A stretch of 64,000 nt of DNA from Marinifaba aquimaris (lineage in GTDB: Bacteria > Pseudomonadota > Gammaproteobacteria > Enterobacterales > Alteromonadaceae). Shown here piece after piece: positions 55,853-63,062 of this stretch. The stretch covers positions 94,669 through 158,668 of the forward strand of contig NZ_JABULX010000006.1 in assembly GCF_013328345.1 (NCBI RefSeq), read 5' to 3'. The position numbers and the translations under genes are program-made. The notes below the pieces were generated by a model that was not told where the DNA came from, searched no databases, and saw only the letters and a list, made by a program, of their open reading frames with translations. Position 1 is the stretch's first letter; every line of letters starts with the position of its first letter.

Positions 55853-55961
55853 GTTCGCAATTAGCGACCGATAATCGCTTAAATTGCCCCAACGAGTGTA
55901 TCGATTTTAGTTTTATCCGTGGTATTCAAATGCTGGTTAACAAATTAACCAGCATCAACTT

Positions 55962-56825
55962 TTAGGTCACAGTTGAGAAAAAGGCGATTAATCCTCCCAT
56001 TAAGATCAGCCAAAACACGCCCCACATCAAGGTGCCATGTTTCTCAAACGCATTGGTGCGTTGTTGGTAATCACGATAGAAAAACTGTAATTCTTCAGGC
56101 AGTGATTTAAGTGCAGCTCGACCTTTTAAACGCTCCAAATCCAGAAAAGATTGAATCGTTCTAAACATGTTTGAGCGCAAAGTTTCTGAGTCTGGTAGCT
56201 GTTGCAATGCATTAAACATAGTATCAATGGCCAACTTTCTGTCTTTTAAACCAATATGGCAACGTGCTAAATCGTTCAGTAAAACATAACTATTGGGTGA
56301 ATACTCCAATGCTTTAACAACGTGCACTTTAGCTTGATAATAGTCTTTCAAAGCTAAACAAATATCCGCCATCACCTCATGACTTTCAGGCTCATCAGGC
56401 GCCAGCAACATCATTTGCTCTGCCGATTCTCTCGCTTTGGCAATTAAACCATTTTGCAATCGCGCTTGTGATAAGCGTTTGAGAAAATCAGCATCATCGG
56501 GGCACAAAATTACGGCTTGCTCGGCATAGCTTAGTTCACCGACAAAATTCTTTAATGCATGACTCGTTAAGCTTTTTAAATAAAAACCCATTGGATTGTT
56601 TGGGTCAACGCTTATCATAGTATCAGCGTGTTTGTCAGCTGCATTAAAGTCATTTAAACCAAGAAAGGCTCTTGCCATCTGATAGTGCAACATCGCATTA
56701 TCAGGCGCTTTGGCAAGTTGTATTCCAATGACAGGAATAGCCTCTTCGTATCGAGCAAGTTCCAATAAATGATCAGCGCGGGCGTGTTCTGCTCCTGCCT
56801 GCTGTTTTTCAACGTCATTATTCAT
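55962..56825 (-). CDS. TPR protein with C-terminal membrane anchor
   Basis: 287 residues. Six to seven tetratricopeptide units (PDNAMLHYQMARAFLGLND, DPNNPMGFYLKSLTSHAL, SPNSYVLLNDLARCHIGLKD and others) end in one membrane helix (LMWGVFWLILMGGLIAFF). One base separates it from the AAA ATPase gene upstream. It probably positions partner proteins at the membrane. Last gene of the three-gene cassette. Confidence 0.85.
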   Translation of the reverse strand: MNNDVEKQQAGAEHARADHLLELARYEEAIPVIGIQLAKAPDNAMLHYQMARAFLGLNDFNAADKHADTMISVDPNNPMGFYLKSLTSHALKNFVGELSYAEQAVILCPDDADFLKRLSQARLQNGLIAKARESAEQMMLLAPDEPESHEVMADICLALKDYYQAKVHVVKALEYSPNSYVLLNDLARCHIGLKDRKLAIDTMFNALQQLPDSETLRSNMFRTIQSFLDLERLKGRAALKSLPEELQFFYRDYQQRTNAFEKHGTLMWGVFWLILMGGLIAFFSTVT

Positions 56826-56826
56826 A

Positions 56827-58134
56827 CTAAAGCTTATTCACTTTTATAAATTGCATGATGTCATCATATTGACCATTTTTGTTGGAAAACATGGCGTAAT
56901 TTTTTGCAGTCTCAAACCAAGATAACGCACTCGGGTTGACTTCTTTGAGCGGGATAGAAAAATCACGCTCGGTAATTTTTTCTGTTTGCTGTGATGCTAA
57001 TGAGCGTTCAAATACTTGATCGATAGCCGACTGACATAAGTGTGCTAAATCTGCACCTGAGAATAGTCGCGTTTGTCTAACCAAAGACTCAATATCAATC
57101 GTATCTGTGGGGGCATTTTTTAAGTGGTAGTTCAAAATAGCTTGTCTGGCTGCTTCATCAGGCGGAAAAACGGGGATCATTCGATCAAAGCGACCGGGTC
57201 TTTTCAATGCTTCATCTATTTCCCATGGGTGATTGGTCGCACCTAAAACAAATAGATTTTCATTGTTGTTATTAACGCTGTCCATTTCATTAAGTAATTG
57301 ATTGACCAAGGTGCGCATACCTGAATTTTTCAAGTTGCTACGTTTTTGCCCCAATGCATCTAACTCATCAATAAATAAAACGCATGGACTGTTGCGCCTT
57401 GCCGATTCAAATATTTCGTGTAATTTGCGCTCACTCTCACCTACATACATATCGAGAATATCCGACAACCCAACCGAAACAAATTTAGCCCCAAGTTCCC
57501 CAGCGAGAGCCCGAGCAATAAACGTTTTTCCACAACCTGGTGGGCCATATAGAATCAAACCTCCACCAACCGACTTGCCATATTGCTTAACCAATTCAGG
57601 ATTTTGTAACGGCGCTAAAAAAGAAATGCGTAAGCGCTTTTTAACATCTTCCATACCACCGACATCATCAAGATAGACGTGCGTATCCTCACATAAATCA
57701 TCGACTGAATAGTCTTGCTGATCACTTGAAACTAATTTGAGCTCAGAGCCTCTTACTCGTTTAGTGTTAATCGGCGTCACCTTATCTGATTCAGTATCAA
57801 AAATGGTAGCAGCGCTCTGCTCAACAGCTTTAACTTCAGTTGCCTGCTCTTCTGGAGTAATTTCATTATCGGTTTGCTTGGGCTGAGCAATATCAAGTAA
57901 TGCTTGATAAGCCAACAGCAAATCAGCTCTTTCTAATTGCTTACCAAGTGCAATAGTACGCTCTAGTAGTTCAATATTAGTCGGGGCTTTAGCTAACATC
58001 TGTTGTAATAATTCAAGCGCTGGCTCAAATTGATTATCGTTAATGTATGCTTCAACTAAAGCTTGTTGTAATTGGTCGTTATCAGGTGAAGACTTTAAAC
58101 CTTGCTGCAGCGCTTCGATTAGTGGATTGCTCAT
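56827..58134 (-). CDS. Cdc48-like AAA ATPase with N-terminal TPR
   Basis: 435 residues. Residues about 1-85 form TPR-like helices (LIEALQQGLKSSPDNDQLQQALVEAYINDN). A linker precedes a single AAA domain: DDVGGMEDVKKRLRISFLAP, Walker A GPPGCGKT (near 198-205), Walker B CVLFIDELDAL and the arginine-containing second region of homology ATNHPWEIDEALKRPGRFDRM. One ATPase domain and a TPR arm, unlike FtsH (no protease) or Cdc48 (two domains). It probably remodels or extracts proteins. Co-transcribed with a zinc-ribbon membrane protein and a TPR membrane protein. Confidence 0.9.
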   Translation of the reverse strand: MSNPLIEALQQGLKSSPDNDQLQQALVEAYINDNQFEPALELLQQMLAKAPTNIELLERTIALGKQLERADLLLAYQALLDIAQPKQTDNEITPEEQATEVKAVEQSAATIFDTESDKVTPINTKRVRGSELKLVSSDQQDYSVDDLCEDTHVYLDDVGGMEDVKKRLRISFLAPLQNPELVKQYGKSVGGGLILYGPPGCGKTFIARALAGELGAKFVSVGLSDILDMYVGESERKLHEIFESARRNSPCVLFIDELDALGQKRSNLKNSGMRTLVNQLLNEMDSVNNNNENLFVLGATNHPWEIDEALKRPGRFDRMIPVFPPDEAARQAILNYHLKNAPTDTIDIESLVRQTRLFSGADLAHLCQSAIDQVFERSLASQQTEKITERDFSIPLKEVNPSALSWFETAKNYAMFSNKNGQYDDIMQFIKVNKL

Positions 58135-58144
58135 AATGCTCCTC

Positions 58145-58495
58145 CTAAACCTTAAATTCAGATTTAGTCACTTGGGTACACTTAATTAAGTAAAGTGCAA
58201 AAAGCAGTTCAGCAATAACAGCATAAGCAATACCAAAACCAAGGTAAAAATGTCTGACCTTACGCTCAAACGAAAAAGCTTCATGGCCAAAAACTGTATT
58301 ACCAGTGGCAATGGCAGCAACCACAATTGCAATTAAAACCATAATTGCAATTGGGTATAAAATGTAAGAATTATAATTAAAAGTGTGTGTGGCTTTGCAC
58401 GAATTACACTTAATCATTGTCGGTAAACCCGCAGCAAAAATAGCTGACACAGAAACAGGGGCACCACATCGTTGGCACTTGGCTTGAGAGCTCAT
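58145..58495 (-). CDS. membrane protein with N-terminal zinc ribbon
   Basis: 116 residues. Two Cys pairs (KCQRCGAPVS and IKCNSCKATH) form a zinc-ribbon, followed by two membrane helices (SYILYPIAIMVLIAIVVAAIA and YLGFGIAYAVIAELLFALYLI). First gene of the cassette, 10 bases before the AAA gene. Family not recognised. It may anchor the ATPase to the membrane. Confidence 0.75.
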   Translation of the reverse strand: MSSQAKCQRCGAPVSVSAIFAAGLPTMIKCNSCKATHTFNYNSYILYPIAIMVLIAIVVAAIATGNTVFGHEAFSFERKVRHFYLGFGIAYAVIAELLFALYLIKCTQVTKSEFKV

Positions 58496-58817
58496 GGCAA
58501 TCCTTATTTGATGTTATTATTCAGATTGAGGGCTAAGTAAACCATAAATAATCGAGCAGTGTCAGCTTATACTTGCTATTTAGTGGTTGAAATCTTTTTA
58601 AATAAGTTACGTCTAAGTTACTTTGCGCAATCATAAGGGGGCTATTTTGCTTCGCAACATCTGTGTATGGTTAAGCACTCAATCAAATCCAAGTCATCAC
58701 AGCCGATAGCGAATAAGTGCAAACGCTATAGTTAAGCACATTGCGTAAAACGATTCCGGTAAGTACGTTTTCAACGGTAGAAAACTTGGGGTAATGTGCA
58801 AAGCCTCAGGGAACGCA
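58496..58817. other. intergenic region upstream of the AAA cassette
   Basis: No gene is seen. It presumably holds the promoter of the cassette; no clear sigma-70 boxes, operator or attachment-site motif can be named. It ends where the 3' gene copy begins. Confidence 0.5.
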
Positions 58818-58928
58818 ACTAAAGGCCCACTGAGAACAGTTTACCCAGCCAATGAAATGAACTACCAACAAGACCCCACCGCATTCAGTAAATGGATGTG
58901 GATGGTCAAGCGCATTGAGTTGGAGTAG
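58818..58928 (+). pseudogene. duplicated 3' fragment of the SUOX-fold gene
   Basis: An open stretch of 36 codons and a TAG, encoding TKGPLRTVYPANEMNYQQDP and so on to IELE. 97 of 102 bases match the C-terminus of the gene at 55356; three of five differences are synonymous. It has no start, promoter or upstream coding match, so it is a displaced remnant. Confidence 0.88.
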
Positions 58929-58983
58929 CGTTTTTGCTCCCCACCCATCTACACTCTCATTTTGTTGTGCTAATAAAATAAAT

Positions 58984-59775
58984 TTAAATAAGTGACTCTA
59001 TCGCATTAATCAGTGCTAAGTTTTTATTCGCATCTAGGGCATCTGGATGCGGGTTAGCAAATTGACCTGCATCGTTATCAAAATATTGACCAGAATGCGC
59101 TTCATACTCGGCATCAAGTGATAAATGAGTCAGTATTTTCGCACCAATTTGAATATCGCCGCCAGCAATACCATAACCTTCTTTTACCATTTTAGAGGCG
59201 AGTAATGAGCCGGGATTAACTGGTATTACAATAATGTTTTTACTTCGAAATTCATCGGCCATGAATATCGACCACTGCGTTATCGCGAGTTTGCTTTGCG
59301 CATAAGCTTCACCAGCGGATAATTTTTTATTACCGTTAAAAGCTTGATAATCGACACTCGCTTGAGCAGCTGAGGATAAATTAATAATGCGACTACCCGG
59401 CTTTAGCACGCTCAATAATCCTTGGCTAAGCATATAAGGCGCTATGGTATTAACGACAAAACGCACATCTAGACCAGCTTCATTAACAGGCGAATCAGTT
59501 TTAAAGACACCGGCATTGTTAATAATGACATCAAGCTGATTTTGTGCTGTCTTGATCATATTAACCATATCTTTGACATCTTGCAGGTCAGATAAGTCTG
59601 CTTGATAACTCTCTACCTCAATATTGTACTTGTCCGCTAAATCCGCTTTTAAGTCAGCTAATTTTTGTGCATTTCGACCATGAATAATGAGGTTATGACC
59701 TAAATCAGCCAACATGTGCGCCGTTGCTAAGCCGATACCGTCGGTAGCACCCGTTAAAAAAATTGTTTTAGCCAT
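58984..59775 (-). CDS. short-chain dehydrogenase/reductase
   Basis: 263 residues with TGATDGIGLATAHML cofactor site, NNAGVFKTDSPV, INLSSAAQ and YAQSKLAITQW (Tyr-x3-Lys). A classical SDR; substrate unknown. Next to relics of a quinone-oxidoreductase and a LysR regulator, which were probably its former neighbours and regulator. Confidence 0.88.
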   Translation of the reverse strand: MAKTIFLTGATDGIGLATAHMLADLGHNLIIHGRNAQKLADLKADLADKYNIEVESYQADLSDLQDVKDMVNMIKTAQNQLDVIINNAGVFKTDSPVNEAGLDVRFVVNTIAPYMLSQGLLSVLKPGSRIINLSSAAQASVDYQAFNGNKKLSAGEAYAQSKLAITQWSIFMADEFRSKNIIVIPVNPGSLLASKMVKEGYGIAGGDIQIGAKILTHLSLDAEYEAHSGQYFDNDAGQFANPHPDALDANKNLALINAIESLI

Positions 59776-59835
59776 AATCTATCCTTATTCATTAGCACTA
59801 GTGACCACAAAGCATCACGAGTGCCATAGCATCAA

Positions 59836-59919
59836 TTAGTTATACAACATCAAAACGACTTTACCCATAACTTGACTACTATTTAATTGAGTATGAGCTC
59901 GACCAACTAGAGTTAAACC
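59836..59919 (-). pseudogene. C-terminal relic of a zinc-type alcohol/quinone oxidoreductase
   Basis: On the minus strand GLTLVGRAHTQLNSSQVMGK and on to a stop at 59836 reads like the C-terminus of a medium-chain NADPH:quinone-reductase family protein. Nothing upstream continues it. It shares a 28-codon scar with the LysR relic beside it. Confidence 0.5.
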
Positions 59920-59948
59920 TAGACAACTCATATGGTTAATGATAGCTT

Positions 59949-60424
59949 GAAATCGCAATTCGCAACACCGAACTAAAAGATTCAAGCTTTAATGCAAGAA
60001 AGCTCGCTGAAGATAAACGCCATATTGTCGCCTCGCCGGACTACCTAAAAGTACACGGCATACCTAAAACACCGCAAGAATTGCATCAACACCAATGCAT
60101 CAGTTTAATTGGTTTAGATAACTGGAGTTTTCAAACACCAGATGGGCAAATCAATATAAAGCAGCAAGGTCAATTCCGTGCAGGCAATAGCGAAGTGATC
60201 AGAGATGCTGCCATCGATGGTTTGGGGATCACCGTCAGCTCAACTTGGTGTTGCTATCAACAATTAAAGTCAGGCGAGTTAGTCAGCTTACTAGATGATT
60301 ATCCGCTGATATCCAATACAGCCATTTGGGCCGTTTATCCAAGCTCTCGATTGCTCGCCCCCACTTTATCGATTATTTAAAACAGTATTTTACCGAGCAG
60401 CCTTACTGGGATAACTATAACTAA
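59949..60424 (+). pseudogene. LysR-family regulator relic (5' truncated, 3' frameshift)
   Basis: The frame holds the effector-binding part of a LysR regulator (IAIRNTELKDSSFNARKLAE, DYLKVHGIPKTPQELHQHQC, AIDGLGITVSSTWCCYQQL). The DNA-binding N-terminal domain is missing. Near 60357-60361 a frameshift in a C run moves the tail (IDYLKQYFTEQPYWDNYN) to another frame, ending with TAA at 60424. It must be non-functional. It probably once controlled the divergent SDR and oxidoreductase genes. Confidence 0.75.
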
Positions 60425-60527
60425 CGCTTGCTCCGTTCGATTTTGTTATACTGCAGCTTTACGGTGGCAAGCTATATTGTACTAAGCCAGTTCGCCCAAG
60501 CACTTTATCTGACCAAGAGACCTTTTC

Positions 60528-61913
60528 ATGTCTGACGCATTTTCGACAACGCAACTATCTAAACCTTTAATTGATAACCTTTCTAGCTTGGGTTATCACA
60601 GTATGACTGAGATACAAGCTCAGTCATTACCACTGATGCTGCAAGGAAAAGATGTCATCGGTCAAGGTAAAACGGGTTCAGGTAAAACAGCGGCTTTTGG
60701 CTTAGGTTTATTACATAACCTCAATGTAAAACGCTTCCGCGTTCAAGCCTTGGTACTTTGCCCGACAAGAGAGTTAGCCGACCAAGTTGCCGTAGAAATT
60801 AGAAAACTAGCACGTGCCATTCACAATATTAAAGTATTAACTTTGTGTGGTGGTTCTCCAATGGGACCGCAAATAGGTTCACTTGAACACGGGGCACATA
60901 TCATTGTCGGTACACCTGGACGGGTTGAAGAGCATATACGCAAAGGTCGATTATCACTGGCAGAGCTCAATACATTAGTCCTCGATGAAGCAGATCGTAT
61001 GTTAGATATGGGCTTTGAAGAGCCACTTGAATACATAGTGGCTGATTGCCCTAGCGACAGACAAAACTTACTTTTCAGTGCAACCTACCCAAGCAAAATT
61101 GAACAATTGGTTAGTCATATCATGACCAACCCAGTAAAAGTCGAGGTTAAAAGCACGCACGATCAAACGTCTATTAACCAGTATTTTTACGAGGTCGATA
61201 ATAACGATGCGCGAATCGATGCCATCGAGCGACTACTTTATAAATTTCAGCCTAAATCGGCGGTTATTTTCTGTAATACCAAAGTGGAGTGTCAGCAATT
61301 AGCCGATGATTTGAACCAACAAGGTTTTGATTGTGGAGCGCTGCACGGCGATTTAGAACAAAGAGACAGAGACAGAACTCTGATTCGCTTTGCTAACAAT
61401 AGCTTAACCATTTTAATTGCCACAGATGTAGCCGCTCGTGGTATCGACGTAAACGATGTCGATATGGTGATTAACTACCATATTGCGCATGACCCAGAAG
61501 TTCACGTTCACCGCATTGGTCGCACGGGGCGAGCCGGTAAAACGGGGGTAGCGTGTTCGCTTATTAGTCATAAAGAAGCGCATAAAGTCATTCGCCTTGA
61601 GGAATATCTTAAAAAAGATATAGAGCCAATTGCACTGCCTAACAACGATGTTTTCAACAATCCATTAGTACAAGCGGCGATGGTCACGTTGCAAATTGAT
61701 GGCGGCAAAAAGAACAAACTTCGCCCTGGCGATATTTTAGGTGGTTTAACCGCAAACCCAGCTATCAAAGGCGATCAAATTGGTAAAATCAAAGTTCAAG
61801 CAATTTCGTCATTTGTTGCAGTTGAAAAATCAATTGCAAAGCAAGCTTTAAAAACCATCAGTGAAGGAAAAATGAAAGGGCGCAACTTCCGCGTTCGTAA
61901 ATTGAACCGCTAA
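60528..61913 (+). CDS. dbpA: ATP-dependent RNA helicase DbpA
   Basis: 461 residues. DEAD-box helicase motifs in order: Q motif, GQGKTGSGKTAAFGLGLL, PTRELADQV, GTPGRVEEH, VLDEADRM, SATYPSKI and HRIGRTGRAGKTG. The C-terminal domain (LRPGDILGGLTANPAIKGDQ ... GRNFRVRKL) is the DbpA-type RNA-binding domain that recognises 23S rRNA hairpin 92. It acts in 50S subunit assembly. A plus-strand gene with no clear terminator of its own. Confidence 0.95.
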   Translation: MSDAFSTTQLSKPLIDNLSSLGYHSMTEIQAQSLPLMLQGKDVIGQGKTGSGKTAAFGLGLLHNLNVKRFRVQALVLCPTRELADQVAVEIRKLARAIHNIKVLTLCGGSPMGPQIGSLEHGAHIIVGTPGRVEEHIRKGRLSLAELNTLVLDEADRMLDMGFEEPLEYIVADCPSDRQNLLFSATYPSKIEQLVSHIMTNPVKVEVKSTHDQTSINQYFYEVDNNDARIDAIERLLYKFQPKSAVIFCNTKVECQQLADDLNQQGFDCGALHGDLEQRDRDRTLIRFANNSLTILIATDVAARGIDVNDVDMVINYHIAHDPEVHVHRIGRTGRAGKTGVACSLISHKEAHKVIRLEEYLKKDIEPIALPNNDVFNNPLVQAAMVTLQIDGGKKNKLRPGDILGGLTANPAIKGDQIGKIKVQAISSFVAVEKSIAKQALKTISEGKMKGRNFRVRKLNR

Positions 61914-61930
61914 AACATTTTAAGCAGTAC

Positions 61931-61958
61931 AAAAAAAGCCGACTTATATTAAGTCGGC
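61931..61958 (-). terminator. terminator of the PEP-CTERM-like gene
   Basis: An 8-bp stem (GCCGACTT / AAGTCGGC) with a 5-base loop; the minus strand carries a run of seven Ts after it. Confidence 0.75.
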
Positions 61959-62010
61959 CAAGGGTGAGCAAGCAGATCATTGCTTGAGGTTCACGTTAAA
62001 ACGTGGTTAT

Positions 62011-62565
62011 TTAGTCTTTTCTAATCGCTAAACCTAAATAACCCAATAACAAAATAAACAAAGCAGATGGCTCAGAAACCTTAATCGGCTCAAATTCCAC
62101 ATTCCAAGTAAATGAATGTGAAAGCGCAGAAGCGGGCTCATTAGCACTTAAAAATAAGAAAGTTGATAACTCAATACGCCCATCGTCTGAAAACTCAATG
62201 TCTGGCTGTTTGTTGTTGGTAAATTCACTACTATTGGCAGCATCAAAACTGACATCTAGTACTTTATTGTCAATACCGGTAATTTCTAATGCGCTGAAAA
62301 TAGCGGTAAAATTGCCCGAGGTCTCTCGCTTTGAAATAGTTAATGTAAACGCATTATCGGTAAAATCGAGTTCAAACGTTCTAAAAAACATATCTGTACC
62401 CACAAAATCAACACCGTTTCCGACTGTCGCCGTATCGTTAATCAAGGTGCGAGAAACATCATCATAACGGACACTTATACTGTCATTAATGAAACTGGCC
62501 TGAGCGCTAGAAGTTAAAACCATCGCTAAAACAAATAAACTCGAAGTTAAGTATCTCTTTATCAT
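62011..62565 (-). CDS. PEP-CTERM-like exported protein
   Basis: 184 residues from ATG 62565, with a signal peptide (RYLTSSLFVLAMVLTSSAQA), a beta-rich body (VDFVGTDMFFRTFELDFTDN) and a C-terminal sorting signal: EPSALFILLLGYLGLAIRKD. The usual Pro-Glu-Pro is here Ser-Glu-Pro. It is probably sorted by an exosortase and linked to exopolysaccharide; no exosortase gene is in the window. The frame is open upstream but contains no family signal. Confidence 0.78.
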   Translation of the reverse strand: MIKRYLTSSLFVLAMVLTSSAQASFINDSISVRYDDVSRTLINDTATVGNGVDFVGTDMFFRTFELDFTDNAFTLTISKRETSGNFTAIFSALEITGIDNKVLDVSFDAANSSEFTNNKQPDIEFSDDGRIELSTFLFLSANEPASALSHSFTWNVEFEPIKVSEPSALFILLLGYLGLAIRKD

Positions 62566-62711
62566 TGTTGTTTCCCTAAAAGTCCTTTCAAATGACGATG
62601 GTTTCAATATAAAAGGGAAATGTGCAACAAATATGCAGAAATAGAAAAAACCTAAAAGCAGCGCTGTTAGATGATTAAAATGGATTTGAAAAGGAGAAAA
62701 GGAGAAAAGTA

Positions 62712-63005
62712 TTGAAACGTTTTGCATTAGCCTTGGCAATAATGATATCTGCTATCAGCCTAATATTAGCAGCAGCGCCTTTTACGCCTGCGGTATTGTG
62801 TGCCTTTATCATGTTACCAGTGGCAGGTATTGTCGGCTACTGCGGTGCTATTCAAGCAGCTTTAGTATTGACGTTAATCAACTCACTCTCATTGATAATA
62901 AGCCCAGGTATTAACATCGGCAAAACCGATACCCTTTTGTTTGTCGTATCAATTATGGTTATTCCTTTTACCGGTATAATTTTGGGGCTGAGGAAGATAA
63001 TCTAG
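62712..63005 (+). CDS. small hypothetical membrane protein
   Basis: 97 residues. Three hydrophobic segments (FALALAIMISAISLILAAAP, AVLCAFIMLPVAGIVGYCGA and LLFVVSIMVIPFTGIILGL). Start is TTG 62712 after an AGGAG repeat. No family recognised. Divergent from the PEP-CTERM-like gene. Confidence 0.65.
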   Translation: MKRFALALAIMISAISLILAAAPFTPAVLCAFIMLPVAGIVGYCGAIQAALVLTLINSLSLIISPGINIGKTDTLLFVVSIMVIPFTGIILGLRKII

Positions 63006-63062
63006 TTAAAGCTAAGCAAGGTAAAGTTGCTCCCTAGCTTAGCTTTATGAGATTAGCTTGTC

